From Paraburkholderia bryophila (GTDB lineage: Bacteria > Pseudomonadota > Gammaproteobacteria > Burkholderiales > Burkholderiaceae): a DNA stretch of 64,000 nucleotides. Shown in pieces: positions 8,325 through 18,068 of this stretch; positions within the stretch are counted from its first letter, which is position 1; each line of letters begins with the position of its first letter. Made by a program: the position numbers and the translations under genes. The DNA lies in NCBI RefSeq assembly GCF_013409255.1, contig NZ_JACCAS010000001.1, forward strand, positions 1,302,001-1,366,000, in the 5' to 3' direction. The notes under the pieces are model-generated. The model was given only the letters and a program-made list of their open reading frames with translations. It searched no databases and was not told where the DNA came from.

Positions 8325-9256
8325 GCGTCCCCACATCCAGCAGAGAAGATATTGCTGCCTGCGCGGAAAGGTCTGACTATCTCGCGACCAGCACTCTCCA
8401 GGCGAAGCGGACGTGGCCGCCTATCGCTGCCCATCGACCACCCGCGAACCAGGGAGCTACCATCGGTGAGTTCAGGCTGTTGAATCTCGCGCGCCCGTTC
8501 GTCACGCCGAGAAACATTCGCTTACCACCGACCGACAAGTACGGCTGGCCGCACGGGGTCAACTATGACGCCTTGCTCAAGGCCCGCCAGTCATCGTTGA
8601 GTACGCGTACGACATTTCGTGGGCTGAAATTCCGCCGACGCTACGAGGCGTTATCGGGAAATGAGCAGCGCATCCTGTTCTCCCTCGCATTCCATCCGTA
8701 CGTCATTGATGTGCGGGACCAGTATGGAATCTACGACGTCGCTGCCCTACGCCGCGCACAAAGCAAGCGCGAACTCCTGTTGCGCACAGACCTTATGACC
8801 ATTGACGTCATCGTTACCTACGTGATGCCGGGCAGCCTGGAGTTGCACTACCACGGTATCTCCATCAAGGACGCGAAATACGTCCCGAACCAGGCGGAAC
8901 TCGACCGGGAGCAGCGCGAGCGGAACGCTCTCGCGCTTCGTGGATGGACGTGGGAGTTGATGCGTGGCGACGCCATTGGCCAGCGGGAGTTCGTGAATAA
9001 CTTCGGTATGTATCGAACCGTGCGCGACCAGGATGTGGCTTTGAACTATGACGACGCACATTGGTTTGCGAATGCGTTTCTTAGGAGCAGCGCACGGGGG
9101 GCAATGGGCTCCGTGCTTGGACGCATTTCAAGACGCCTTGGCATCAGCGACGATGCCGCGCATCAGCTCTTTGCCGTCGCTGTCTCATACGGTTTCTTGA
9201 CGGTCGACCATTCGAAAGAGCTAAAGGTGGAGTTACCCATGCACCTGATTCGCTAG
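8321..9256 (+). CDS. tnsA: TnsA-like transposon endonuclease
   Basis: A 311-residue protein whose start overlaps the TniQ gene (ATGA). TnsA cleaves the 5' ends of Tn7-like elements so that they move by cut-and-paste. The restriction-like catalytic residues can be placed: E115 (LSGNEQRILF), D162 (MTIDVIVTY) and K183 (ISIKDAK), followed by the usual helical segment and GWTWELM. The C-terminal domain (about 210-311) looks like the winged-helix TnsC-binding part. The predicted active site is intact, in contrast to the TnsC-like protein. Confidence 0.82.
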   Translation: MSVPTSSREDIAACAERSDYLATSTLQAKRTWPPIAAHRPPANQGATIGEFRLLNLARPFVTPRNIRLPPTDKYGWPHGVNYDALLKARQSSLSTRTTFRGLKFRRRYEALSGNEQRILFSLAFHPYVIDVRDQYGIYDVAALRRAQSKRELLLRTDLMTIDVIVTYVMPGSLELHYHGISIKDAKYVPNQAELDREQRERNALALRGWTWELMRGDAIGQREFVNNFGMYRTVRDQDVALNYDDAHWFANAFLRSSARGAMGSVLGRISRRLGISDDAAHQLFAVAVSYGFLTVDHSKELKVELPMHLIR

Positions 9257-9391
9257 CAACAGGCAATCACAGCCGCTCATAGGTTGTCGTCGGGGCCATC
9301 CAGATAGCTGGTCATGGCCTCGTTCGGACTCCGATTGTAGAAACATGTCAAATAACATCGATTAGCACACCTAGTTGATAAGAAGCAAAAA

Positions 9392-11740
9392 ATGCAACCC
9401 ATTTTCTCCGATTTCATTACGCCCCCTGTCCCTAATCCTGAGCAGCTTGCACAGCTGCTCGAGTTTCAATCCGCTACCTGGCCCCACCAGCTTGGCCGAT
9501 TTACCCCTTTCAAGCGCGAGCGCGATGGCGACTACGTGATTTACCGGTCTGTCGCCTGGAACCCATACGACAAATCCCTCCACGTGCTGCGGGTCACCTC
9601 CGGAACACCCAAGGATGTCGGCGCATGGGAAACGTGGCATGAGAGCGCTGACGACAAGCCGCTCGACGACATTTATCTGGTCGATGACACCGTCATGCCC
9701 ATCGAGATGAAGGGGGCTCGCGACAAGCTGAGACCCAGCGCCATGAAGGGAATGGATAAGCGTATGCGGATTGTGCAGGCGTTCGCGTATCTCGACCCTG
9801 TCGGAAAAGGCAACCCTTCCGATTTCATCTTCAATGACCTGGTGGTGGTCAGCGATAGCGCTCGCTCAGTGGCCCTGAAACGCGTAGTCACCGCGCTTGG
9901 TCAGCCGCATGGATTCCAGACGGCCATCAGAAAGTTGTTCCACAAATTCGTGCATAACGGCGGCCACCCGAACGCGCTCGCGAAACATACGTTCCGGCAG
10001 GGACATCCTAAAATGTCGCGTGTTGGGATAAACAAGATGAAGCCGGGTCCAAAGTCAGCAAGTGAAGTTCGCGTCGCGTCGCGAAACGTAGCGATTGGTG
10101 CTGAGAGTCATGAGCGCCGTCATCCCGTTAGGCCGAGCGACGAAACAAAGTTTATTCGCACGTTGGAGCAGCATTGGGCGCGGTTACGTTGCACCATGCG
10201 TGAGGCTTATGACCGCATGGTTCTCATGGACTATCCGAAATGGCCGAAACGTCTCATTCCTAGCCTTCGGTCGTTCCGCCATCACGCGACAAAGCGGCTC
10301 ATCCCTGACCTTTCCCTCAAGAGCCTCAGGGAAGGAAAACGGCTGTCAGCGCAGTACAACGACGCGCGTGTCGGTCAGGCAAGCCATCTCACACAAGGGC
10401 TCATTGAGATTCTTGACGTCGACGGCTTCGTTGCGAAGATTGGCGTAGCCGCTCGAATTGGCGCCCGGATTGAAAGTGTCCACATGACGGTAATGTTCGC
10501 GGTGTCGCGTCTGTCCGGAGCCATCCTCGGTTACGAGTTAGCCATCAGGGGTGAGAATGCCGAAGCGTTTCGCCGATGCATCGCGTCGGTCTTTCTGCCT
10601 AAGGTTGAACGCGCGCAGGAACTCGGTCTCACGTCGACCAAAGGACTGCTTCACGGCAACATTGACGCGATATTCGTCGACAACGGAGCTGGCGCATCCG
10701 AGCACGTCATTGTGGCTGCTTGCGATGAGATGGGCCTGATGAGGATGCTGCCGCCTCCCGGACGTGGAGACCTTAAGGGTGTCGGAGAAGGCGTCAACAG
10801 CTTGATGATTCTGATGATGCTCGGCGAAGACAGCGCATACACCCGCCGAACCGACCATCTCTCCAAAGATATGCGGCGCCGGAAAGCAAAGGATGTCCCC
10901 ATTCCATTGGACCAGTTCGAGCGCCTGCTGCTGAAGGCAATCCAGCATTACAACCTGTACACGAACAAAAAGCGGCTTAGGTCACACGCGATGCGAACGG
11001 CAGGCGTCGGGCTGACCCCGGAAGCCATCTTCAACTACACCCAGGCACAACGCCGCGGCGACGCCGCTCGCAAGCTTACACCCCGAGAGGTGTTCGAGCG
11101 ATTTATCCCGTGGCAAACGCGGATTTGTCGGCGAGGTTTGGTCAACTTCATGTCGATGCGCTACACCTCCGATGAACTCGTTGAGCACTTCAATGAGCAT
11201 GCGAGCCAGCCTGGCAGGCCCACTCCTTTGCCCGCGCGGGTGAAACGTCTGGACGGACACGCCCGAATCCTGCTTTGGCAAAAATCCGATGGTACGACAG
11301 CTGTCCTCAACATCGTCGAGGAAGATGCCCGCAATATCGGCTCCGTCACCTGGAAAGGACTGGAGTTCCTTAACGCGGACGATTCGTGGCGAGAAGAAAT
11401 ACTCAAGCCAGCCCGTCGAACGAGTCGCAACCGGGTTACGGGCAGGACTCACTCCAACGTCGTCAAAGCGGACGGCATTCGCGCCGGAAACGAGATGGGC
11501 GGACTCGAAGGCGTCAGCGCGAAAAGCGCCAGGGCTAACGCCGAAGGGAAGCAAAACGCCAGGCGGGGTGCCGCCCAGGCTGACGCCTATGGCATTGCGA
11601 ACACCGGTGTTGAAGTTCCAGGGTCCGAGCCTGCGCGGCGCACAGAGTCCTCACTGGCCGTAGAGTCGTCTTACTTGCAACGACTTGCGCAGCGTCTTTC
11701 TCGGCGTATCCCAGGTCAGGAGGCGCTCGAGAAGCGCTGA
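9392..11740 (+). CDS. tnsB: TnsB-like DDE transposase
   Basis: A 782-residue protein of the Mu/TnsB/TniA integrase group, which makes the 3'-end cuts and joins. The N-terminal 230 residues include a TnsA-like block near residues 90-130, then helical DNA-binding domains. The RNase H-fold core shows D342 (IEILDVDGF), D430 (AIFVDNG) and E466 (LKGVGEGVN). A beta-barrel-like Mu-C region follows, then a low-complexity basic tail that may contact TnsC. It lies 135 bases after tnsA with only a weak ribosome binding site, so it may have its own promoter. Confidence 0.85.
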   Translation: MQPIFSDFITPPVPNPEQLAQLLEFQSATWPHQLGRFTPFKRERDGDYVIYRSVAWNPYDKSLHVLRVTSGTPKDVGAWETWHESADDKPLDDIYLVDDTVMPIEMKGARDKLRPSAMKGMDKRMRIVQAFAYLDPVGKGNPSDFIFNDLVVVSDSARSVALKRVVTALGQPHGFQTAIRKLFHKFVHNGGHPNALAKHTFRQGHPKMSRVGINKMKPGPKSASEVRVASRNVAIGAESHERRHPVRPSDETKFIRTLEQHWARLRCTMREAYDRMVLMDYPKWPKRLIPSLRSFRHHATKRLIPDLSLKSLREGKRLSAQYNDARVGQASHLTQGLIEILDVDGFVAKIGVAARIGARIESVHMTVMFAVSRLSGAILGYELAIRGENAEAFRRCIASVFLPKVERAQELGLTSTKGLLHGNIDAIFVDNGAGASEHVIVAACDEMGLMRMLPPPGRGDLKGVGEGVNSLMILMMLGEDSAYTRRTDHLSKDMRRRKAKDVPIPLDQFERLLLKAIQHYNLYTNKKRLRSHAMRTAGVGLTPEAIFNYTQAQRRGDAARKLTPREVFERFIPWQTRICRRGLVNFMSMRYTSDELVEHFNEHASQPGRPTPLPARVKRLDGHARILLWQKSDGTTAVLNIVEEDARNIGSVTWKGLEFLNADDSWREEILKPARRTSRNRVTGRTHSNVVKADGIRAGNEMGGLEGVSAKSARANAEGKQNARRGAAQADAYGIANTGVEVPGSEPARRTESSLAVESSYLQRLAQRLSRRIPGQEALEKR

Positions 11741-11843
11741 AGCGAGGCAGATATTTCCGGTCAGGTAACCGGGTATGACCAACACCTTGAAGATTTGGAG
11801 CCTTTGCATCGGTGCGATGCGGCTCTACAAACAGGATAATCAA

Positions 11844-12359
11844 ATGGATGAGGTTAAAGAGGTCTTCTTTGCGCCATCAATCGAGTGGTTCAAGGCAATG
11901 GCAAAAAAATTGCGTCTGCATATCGGGTGGGACGTCAAACAGTATTACGCGTCGTTGAACCTGCTTGCACGGATTTACGGCTTCGCCAGTTGGCTCGACA
12001 TCGTTGAATATCAAGGCAGTGCCCATGAATACGTGACCTTCTGGGATTCTGAGCTTGACGAGAGGACTTTCGAAGAGCGACGGTACATGCAAGCTTCCGA
12101 GCTGATGCGTACCCTGCAAATTGGGGAGGCAGAGGCCGTAGGAATCCTGGACGAAGTCGCTGTGTCCAGCCAGCGCGCGGCCACGTCAGATTTGACTGAA
12201 GGCGACGAAATTAACGAATTTAGTTTCGCGCTTCAGGAGATGCTCGGCGAATACCGTGAGGCGGCGCACGGTCGGAATGCGCAGCCTGCGAAGCCCGTTG
12301 TAACCTACAAGAAGCGGCATAGGATGGTCCCCGATGTTGTGGCGCCGAGGGTTCACTAG
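11844..12359 (+). CDS. Hypothetical protein after tnsB
   Basis: Predicted 171-residue protein starting MDEVKEVFFAP; an upstream in-frame ATG at 11775 has no clear ribosome binding site. Residues about 12-45 (MAKKLRLHI, then YYASLNLLARIYGFASWLDI) resemble the short helical N-terminal module in glyoxalase-superfamily-like hypotheticals on mobile elements (ALE..A...GF.DW pattern). The remainder is acidic and helical. It follows tnsB closely and ends before an inverted repeat shared with the convergent gene. Role unknown. Confidence 0.55.
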   Translation: MDEVKEVFFAPSIEWFKAMAKKLRLHIGWDVKQYYASLNLLARIYGFASWLDIVEYQGSAHEYVTFWDSELDERTFEERRYMQASELMRTLQIGEAEAVGILDEVAVSSQRAATSDLTEGDEINEFSFALQEMLGEYREAAHGRNAQPAKPVVTYKKRHRMVPDVVAPRVH

Positions 12360-12437
12360 CGACTTGCTGTTACCTGCATCTCGTGAGGAGGCGAAAGACC
12401 GTCCATGCTCGCGGGTTTTACCTCACGCAGCGGTAAC

Positions 12438-12467
12438 GTGATGCAGCGCCCCCCAGCGCTGCATCAC
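12438..12467. terminator. Inverted repeat between convergent genes
   Basis: GTGATGCAGCGC and GCGCTGCATCAC form a perfect 12-bp stem around a 6-base loop, placed between two convergent stop codons. There is no T-tract on either side, so it may act as a bidirectional transcription barrier rather than a classical terminator. Confidence 0.5.
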
Positions 12468-12471
12468 CCCA

Positions 12472-13992
12472 TCACTGAGCGACGGTGTTTGCCGGCAAGA
12501 TGGCGAGTACGAGCCGTTTGCCTACAGCGGGAAGGTCATGGTCGGGAATCGGCGTGAAGAACGGTTTAACTCCAGCCCGCACGACGCACTCAACGTCTTG
12601 CAAGTAGGCTAGAAACTCTTCGGCATCGACGGAGTGAACCGCCGCGTCAAGGCCTTGAATAACACCTGCGCGATTCTGCTCTGCGGCCCAGCGTGCTGCA
12701 GCAAGGTCCTCGGCCGCCTCATTGATGACGGCGATGGCCTGCGGAGAGAACTGGGGAGATACGTTGACGCGCACCTGCTCGGTCGCGTCCAAGAGGCCTT
12801 GCAAGACCTCTGCCGATTGCGCATCGACCCATGCATCACGGGGTATCCGGCCAACCAACTCGTTAAAATCAGACGCTCCGAGGAACGATGCGACCTGGAC
12901 GAACAATCCGATAGGGTAATCGTCCTCCAGTTCTGCCTCGTCGATTCCAAGGTGTTGTGCCAACTGACTTTTCGACATGCCGCGTTCGTCCAGCAATGTC
13001 GCGAGCGCATCGCGATTGACGACGACTGACCCTGGCAAGCCGCTGCCTGCCGGATAGCGTATCGCCGCTGATGGTTTCACCATCGAGCGCAACAGATTCC
13101 GCTTTGCAAATTGCTGTGCCCGCTTCAGCAGCGAAGCAGTCGCAGGCTGAGGCGAGGTGTAGTTGACCACGCGCAGAAGTGGTTCGGTTTCCCGAAGCGC
13201 ATAGACGAGGGGCAACGAGTCATCCCCAATCCGGATAGCCGAACCATCGGCCACGGCGTTTTCGAGCTGCTCGGACGACCACCGCTCGAGCAGCGCAGAA
13301 TAGACCTCAAGCTCATGGCCAACAGCAATGCGCAGACCGCCGCGCCAGAGTTCAACCTCGCCGCAGTTCTTATGACCCACGTTCCCATACCTCGCGCACG
13401 CATAGCCGGCGAGTACGCCAGGGCTTCCCGCATGTTCGACGGTCCGCCGCAGCGACTCAAGGAACGTGGGCATCCCGTCAATCCATTGAGTGACCTGACT
13501 TTCGTCCTTGAGCATCAACAATGCGATTGCGTAGCCTGGCTGCAAAACCTCGCCGAACGTGCACATCACCGCCTGCGCGTTGCACGTCAGCGTCGCCGTG
13601 AACGGCAGACGCGCGTTCGCCAGAAACAAGTGAATGCTGCCTACAAATGCCCGAGCGGCATCGTCGAAGCGCTCGAACGTGCAGTCCATCGCTCCCCGTT
13701 GGCCTTGAGCTGCGAACTGAAATCCGAAAGCCTGCGGCGGTGATTCGTTGCGGTCGTTCATGCCACGCCGGCCGCGCAGCGTCGCAGCGACCTGTGCAGC
13801 CTGCATGTGACCCAGTTTCACTCGCTGCAGCTTCAAGTGCTGGCGAAGTGCAGAAACGAGCTGCGCCTCGTCGAGTCCAATAAGCGAATCGACGGTTACA
13901 CGCGCCGCGTCGAGCGAGAAACTGGACCGAGCAACGAACGAATGGAGAATCGCGGCCTGTTCGGCCAAAGAGGGGTAGGCAAAATTAGACAT
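12472..13992 (-). CDS. Unknown 506-residue protein
   Basis: A 506-residue soluble protein starting MSNFAYPSLAEQAAIL, with GAGGACGTCTC before the ATG. I do not recognise it. A helical N-terminus (1-75) is followed by a mixed alpha/beta middle and a segment around residues 330-390 (LLDERGMSKSQLAQHLGI) that reads like a helix-turn-helix. The C-terminus is helical. It is convergent with the gene after tnsB and separated from the arsenic genes by 250 bases, so it belongs to the element core or to an independent cargo insertion. Confidence 0.6.
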   Translation of the reverse strand: MSNFAYPSLAEQAAILHSFVARSSFSLDAARVTVDSLIGLDEAQLVSALRQHLKLQRVKLGHMQAAQVAATLRGRRGMNDRNESPPQAFGFQFAAQGQRGAMDCTFERFDDAARAFVGSIHLFLANARLPFTATLTCNAQAVMCTFGEVLQPGYAIALLMLKDESQVTQWIDGMPTFLESLRRTVEHAGSPGVLAGYACARYGNVGHKNCGEVELWRGGLRIAVGHELEVYSALLERWSSEQLENAVADGSAIRIGDDSLPLVYALRETEPLLRVVNYTSPQPATASLLKRAQQFAKRNLLRSMVKPSAAIRYPAGSGLPGSVVVNRDALATLLDERGMSKSQLAQHLGIDEAELEDDYPIGLFVQVASFLGASDFNELVGRIPRDAWVDAQSAEVLQGLLDATEQVRVNVSPQFSPQAIAVINEAAEDLAAARWAAEQNRAGVIQGLDAAVHSVDAEEFLAYLQDVECVVRAGVKPFFTPIPDHDLPAVGKRLVLAILPANTVAQ

Positions 13993-14240
13993 GAGACGTC
14001 CTCAAACCATCGGAGGGCATTCGTTGTCAGGCGGCACGCGTTACCCGAGCGCCCTCCTGGTTAAGGAGTAGTTCACTCAGTGTGGGTGATACGTTCTGGC
14101 TTTGCCTGATGCCTTGCGTGCGCGTGACGGGTGCCAACTTACCCGAACGAGGAGTCCTCGCCTTTTTTTAGAATACGCAAGATTTATATCCGGCGTCAAT
14201 AGCCGGTAGCTGCGTCTCGGCTTCCCTCGTTCCGGTAAGC

Positions 14241-14465
14241 TCAGGTGTGGTCAACAACCAACGCCTCAATCCCAGCGGCTGTGTCACGTGCTGCTTCCGT
14301 AATCTGCCCCAGCAGTATGCTTAGTTCCATGCGCGCACAACCTTGGTCTGCGCTCGGCATGGCAAGAATGCGTCCATGCAGCTCTAGCGCAAAGTCTATG
14401 AGTATTTGCAGACGCGCGGCGGAAGGGCCAGGTCCGCAGGTAATCTTCGACAGGTCAGAAGTCAT
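14241..14465 (-). CDS. Small hypothetical protein beside arsO
   Basis: A 74-residue acidic helical protein starting MTSDLSKITCGPG, divergent from arsO with 71 bases between the starts. The ATG lacks a strong ribosome binding site. It has two separated cysteines and no recognisable domain. Its promoter would share the spacer that holds the ArsR-type palindrome, so it may be arsenic-controlled. The coding assignment is moderately supported by position only. Confidence 0.4.
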   Translation of the reverse strand: MTSDLSKITCGPGPSAARLQILIDFALELHGRILAMPSADQGCARMELSILLGQITEAARDTAAGIEALVVDHT

Positions 14466-14500
14466 TCAATACCTCACAGACTCGCATCGAATACAACATA

Positions 14501-14514
14501 TCCAGTATTATCGA
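14501..14514. promoter_or_regulatory. ArsR-type operator candidate, arsO
   Basis: TCCAGTATTATCGA matches the TCCA-N6-TGGA palindrome seen at four other arsenic-linked promoters in this window, with one change in the right arm. It lies between the small leftward gene and arsO, 23 bases before the arsO start. Confidence 0.45.
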
Positions 14515-14536
14515 AGTATTACCTGCCTGACTCACT

Positions 14537-15628
14537 ATGTCCAACAGCAAATCAGTGGCGACGCCGATTGATGTCGCCGTAATCGGCGGCGGCCAGTCGG
14601 CATTGGCCGTCGCCTATTTCCTTCGCCGTGCGAGCCTCAGCTATCTTGTGCTGGACGACCAGCCCGCGCCGGGTGGAGCATGGCAGCACGCCTGGGATTC
14701 GCTGCACCTTTTCTCGCCTGCACAGTGGAGTTCACTGCCCGGCTGGTTGATGCCGGCCACGCCTGAACAATACCCGTCTCGCGACCACGTCGTTCGCTAT
14801 CTCGCCGAGTACGAGAAGCGTTACGACATGCCGGTCCTTCGACCCGTGGACGTAACGACGGTGTCACGTCGCGAGGACGGGTATCTTGTATCAACGAACA
14901 GCGGCGAATGGCTCGCGAAAGCGGTCGTCAGTGCCACGGGCACGTGGAGCAGCCCCTACATTCCAGACTATCCAGGACAAGGCAGCTTCGAAGGTGAGCA
15001 GTTGCACTCGGCGCACTATCGCAACCCGGAGGCGTTCCGCGGAAAGAACGTTTTGGTTGTAGGCGGGGGCAACTCGGGCGCACAGATACTCGCCGAACTG
15101 TCGCAGGTTTGTCACGCAACCTGGGTTACGTTGGAAGAGCCCACCTTCTTGCCGGACGACATTGACGGACGCGTACTTTTCGAACGCGCCACCGAGAGAT
15201 GGAAAGCGCGCGCTGAAGGCCGCCCCGACCCTGCGCCCACCGGCGGCCTAGGCGACGTTGTGATGGTGCCGCTCGTCCGTGAAGCGCGTGAAAGGGGAGC
15301 ACTGAACTCTGTGCGCCCGTTTTCACATTTTGTGGTCGATGGCGTCGTATGGCCGGGCGGCTCCCGCTCGCATGTCGACGCCGTTATCTGGTGCACCGGC
15401 TTCCGGCCAGCACTCGAACATTTACGGCCGCTACATGTCCTCAACGACGCCGGCAGAGTCGATGTAGTCGACTGTCGCTCGGTGCAGGAGCCGGGACTCT
15501 GGCTGGTCGGATACGGCGAATGGTGCGGCTTTGCATCAGCCACCCTCGTCGGCGTGATGCGCACAGCTAGGTCGACGGCGGCGCAGATTACCCAATACCT
15601 TTCTTCACTATCGGAATCAACATCATGA
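14537..15628 (+). CDS. arsO: ArsO flavin monooxygenase
   Basis: A 363-residue FAD/NAD(P)H-dependent monooxygenase-like protein of the ArsO family found in arsenic operons. The FAD-binding Rossmann motif GGGQSA is at residues 17-22. The family pattern [17 protein letters not shown] follows, then a second dinucleotide motif GGGNSG near residue 176 and the ATG motif (SATGTW) near 137. Its exact substrate is not settled; a role in arsenic detoxification is assumed from context. It overlaps arsC by 4 bases (ATGA), so the two are cotranslated. Confidence 0.85.
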   Translation: MSNSKSVATPIDVAVIGGGQSALAVAYFLRRASLSYLVLDDQPAPGGAWQHAWDSLHLFSPAQWSSLPGWLMPATPEQYPSRDHVVRYLAEYEKRYDMPVLRPVDVTTVSRREDGYLVSTNSGEWLAKAVVSATGTWSSPYIPDYPGQGSFEGEQLHSAHYRNPEAFRGKNVLVVGGGNSGAQILAELSQVCHATWVTLEEPTFLPDDIDGRVLFERATERWKARAEGRPDPAPTGGLGDVVMVPLVREARERGALNSVRPFSHFVVDGVVWPGGSRSHVDAVIWCTGFRPALEHLRPLHVLNDAGRVDVVDCRSVQEPGLWLVGYGEWCGFASATLVGVMRTARSTAAQITQYLSSLSESTS

Positions 15629-16047
15629 CCGTCACGATTTACCACAATCCGGACTGCGGGACATCACGCAACACGCTCGCCATGATTCGCAATGCAGGAA
15701 TCGAACCGACCGTCATCGAATACCTGAAAACACCGCCGACGCGTGAAACGCTCGTGGATTTGATTCGGCAATCAGGCCTGACTGTGCGCGAGGTCGTACG
15801 TCAAAAGGGTACGCCCTACGCTGACTTGGGACTCGACGACCCGCTCGTGACCGACGACCAACTCATCGCCGCGATGCTGGAGCACCCCATTCTCATCAAT
15901 CGGCCGCTGGTAGTGACGGACCACGGCGTAAGACTGTGCCGGCCATCCGAGGTGGTACTCGAAATCCTTCCGGAGGCGCAGAACGTGCCGTTCACGAAAG
16001 AAGACGGAGAGGTGGTTGTCGACGAACACGGTCGTCGCGTCAAATAG
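15625..16047 (+). CDS. arsC: Glutaredoxin-type arsenate reductase
   Basis: A 140-residue protein of the classical ArsC family, which reduces arsenate to arsenite in the cytoplasm with glutaredoxin and glutathione. The active-site Cys is C11 in [13 protein letters not shown]. The conserved arginine block near the end is present in LINRPLVV and residues around GVRLCRPSE. Length equals the family norm (about 140). It starts inside the arsO stop. This is the first of two unrelated arsenate reductases in the island. Confidence 0.92.
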   Translation: MTVTIYHNPDCGTSRNTLAMIRNAGIEPTVIEYLKTPPTRETLVDLIRQSGLTVREVVRQKGTPYADLGLDDPLVTDDQLIAAMLEHPILINRPLVVTDHGVRLCRPSEVVLEILPEAQNVPFTKEDGEVVVDEHGRRVK

Positions 16048-16133
16048 CTTCCGCAGTCTGGAAAGTTTCAACGATACCGCGGAGTGCGTCGTCCCGGGCG
16101 CATTTGCGCCACGATTGCCGACGGGAGGGCCGT

Positions 16134-16853
16134 ATGGAAGAAGCTCCGAAAGGATGGGACAGCAACAAAATCGCCAGTTTCTTTGACAGGGCGCGAGGCA
16201 ACCAGTTTGCAACGTTTGCCAACGAACCTGGTATCTTTGCCCGCTATTCGGACATCGATGAAGGCTTTCGACTCGTTCAGGAGAATGTGCTTCACCGGAG
16301 TGCTCACTGGTTCTCTGGATTTTTCATTCTGCGCTCCCATTCGGCATTTCTGGGCGCCTGCCAACTCGTCAGTGGCGGCCAGGTGGTCGAAGCATACGCA
16401 CTCAATCGCGTCGTCATCGAGCAGGCCCTTTACGGTATCTTCCTGGCACAAAGGCCTGAGCTACGGGAGGTATGGCTCAATCGACATGACAGCCGCGCGG
16501 CAAAGGCCGCGGTCAGAACCCAGTTTCGCATCAGCGCAATGCTGGATGTTTTGCGCAACCTGGACCAAACGGAAGCAGATGTCGCTGAGCAACTGTATGA
16601 GAGAACCATCGACCATGGGGCTCATCCCAACGAGCGGGCGCTGATGCAGGGAATGGCACACGTCGAAGACGGTGGCGACCTTCACTTTGAGATGAGCTAC
16701 CTTTTTCCCGAGGGAGCCGTTCTCGATGCATGCAGAAAGACCACCGCGCAATGCGGCGTCTGCGCCCTAGCTATGTACCGGCCACTGTTTCGCGAACGGT
16801 ACGACATCCTGGACATCACTGGTCTCCTGGACCACCTGAAGCGCGATTTGTAG
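16134..16853 (+). CDS. Helical hypothetical protein
   Basis: Predicted 239-residue all-helical protein starting MEEAPKGWDSN; GGGAGGG upstream supports this start over a longer frame opening at 15936 inside arsC. The middle (LNRVVIEQALYGIFLAQRP and RTQFRISAMLDVLRNL) resembles the helical DUF5677-like proteins, whose function is unclear. It lies 87 bases after arsC in the same direction and 9 bases from the convergent moaA end. It could be arsenic-linked by position only. Confidence 0.6.
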   Translation: MEEAPKGWDSNKIASFFDRARGNQFATFANEPGIFARYSDIDEGFRLVQENVLHRSAHWFSGFFILRSHSAFLGACQLVSGGQVVEAYALNRVVIEQALYGIFLAQRPELREVWLNRHDSRAAKAAVRTQFRISAMLDVLRNLDQTEADVAEQLYERTIDHGAHPNERALMQGMAHVEDGGDLHFEMSYLFPEGAVLDACRKTTAQCGVCALAMYRPLFRERYDILDITGLLDHLKRDL

Positions 16854-16861
16854 TCGCGGCA

Positions 16862-17989
16862 TCAACCGCCAATGAACGACATTTCGACTTTGGGCAGGCG
16901 ACGGGCAGCGCTGTTTTCGCCGCGCTGCTCCGAATAGCGGTCAGCCCGGCGCATCCAAAGGTCGGCCACACGTCGACGCAACGCGTCGTCGGAATCTCCG
17001 TTTCGCATTGGCGCGCGTATGTCCAGACCATGCGAGGCAAACAGGCACGTGTAGAGGCGGCCATCCGCGGACAGCCGCAGTCGAGTGCAGTCGCCGCAGA
17101 ACGGCTGTGAGACGCTCGAGATAACGCCGATTTCTCCCTGTCCGTCCGCGTAACGATATCGCACCGACGTAGCGGACGGATTTTCGCGGCCCGTTGGTAC
17201 GAGCGGGTATGCCTCATCGATGCAACGAACGACTGCGGACGACGGCACCACCGACTCCATGTTCCAGCCATTGCTCGTGCCGACGTCCATAAACTCGATG
17301 TAGCGAACTTCCACGCCAGTTCCGCGAAAGTGACGCGCCATGGGTAGAATCTGCGCATCGTTCACGCCGCGCTTGACGACCATGTTGACCTTGACTGGAG
17401 CAAAGCCCGCACGTTGCGCCGCTTCGATTCCCTCCAACACAAGAGCGGCGGGAAAACCTACACCGTTCATCCGCTGAAACACAGCCTCGTCTATCGAGTC
17501 GAGACTGACAGAGACGCGCTTCAATCCAGCATCCCGTAGTGCTCCCGCTTTCCTACTCAGCAGAGAACCGTTGGTCGTCAGCGTCAGGTCGACATCCTTA
17601 CCGAGAGGCGTACGCAAAGCGGCCAGTCGCTCGACAAGAAATTCAAGGTCTTTCCGCAACAGCGGCTCCCCGCCAGTCAGCCGAATTTTCTCAACGCCAA
17701 GGCCAACGAACGCCCGCGCAACGCGCTCGATTTCTTCGAAGCTGAGCAACTCACGCCGGGGCAGAAATGCATAGTCTCTGCCAAACACCTCTTTCGGCAT
17801 GCAGTAGACACAGCGGAAGTTGCAGCGGTCCGTTACCGAGATACGCAAGTCTCGCAAAGGTCGCATACGAGTGTCCCGAAGCGGCATCCCGGCTGTCACG
17901 ACGTCGGGAATACGGAGGGTGCGCTCCGCCGGGTCAGCGACGGAGACTTCCACCAGCGGGATGACTCGTCCCAGAGAGAATGACCTCAT
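16862..17989 (-). CDS. moaA: GTP 3',8-cyclase MoaA
   Basis: Radical SAM enzyme for the first step of molybdenum cofactor synthesis. The first cluster is in CNFRCVYC, and the GTP-side cluster is in [18 protein letters not shown]. The chain ends in the essential double glycine (SFIGG). I place the start at the ATG at 17989 ([11 protein letters not shown], 375 residues); a TTG at 18031 would add 14 residues. It lies immediately after aioA in the same direction, separated by a hairpin. A dedicated copy beside the molybdoenzyme gene suggests support of AioA maturation. Confidence 0.93.
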   Translation of the reverse strand: MRSFSLGRVIPLVEVSVADPAERTLRIPDVVTAGMPLRDTRMRPLRDLRISVTDRCNFRCVYCMPKEVFGRDYAFLPRRELLSFEEIERVARAFVGLGVEKIRLTGGEPLLRKDLEFLVERLAALRTPLGKDVDLTLTTNGSLLSRKAGALRDAGLKRVSVSLDSIDEAVFQRMNGVGFPAALVLEGIEAAQRAGFAPVKVNMVVKRGVNDAQILPMARHFRGTGVEVRYIEFMDVGTSNGWNMESVVPSSAVVRCIDEAYPLVPTGRENPSATSVRYRYADGQGEIGVISSVSQPFCGDCTRLRLSADGRLYTCLFASHGLDIRAPMRNGDSDDALRRRVADLWMRRADRYSEQRGENSAARRLPKVEMSFIGG

Positions 17990-18030
17990 CGTTGCACCCA
18001 TCCCCGTGTGCGGATAGCCACTGACCAACA

Positions 18031-18062
18031 AAAGAGAGTGCGGCCGGCAAGGCGCCGGCCGC
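18031..18062 (-). terminator. Terminator-like hairpin after aioA
   Basis: GCGGCCGG and CCGGCCGC form a perfect 8-bp stem around 7 bases. Read leftwards, CACTCTCTTTTG follows. It sits between the aioA stop and the moaA start, so it may reduce read-through from the inducible aio promoter into moaA. Confidence 0.6.
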
Positions 18063-18068
18063 CGTCGC

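Larger units (their letters stand above)
3796..11740 (+). mobile_element. Tn7-like transposition module
   Basis: Rightward genes for a small ORF, TnsC-like, TniQ, TniQ, TnsA and TnsB. This order differs from classical tnsABCDE. The first five genes abut or overlap. Downstream cargo runs to the glmS gene at 46 kb, whose 3' end encodes the conserved NLAKSVTVE tail that TnsD of Tn7 reads in its target. The outer ends of the element were not found, so the coordinates give only the gene core. Confidence 0.7.

Noticed and set aside
14150..14172. CGAGGAGTCCTCG followed by a T-run
   Set aside because: The loop would be too small for a stable hairpin, and no rightward gene ends before it.
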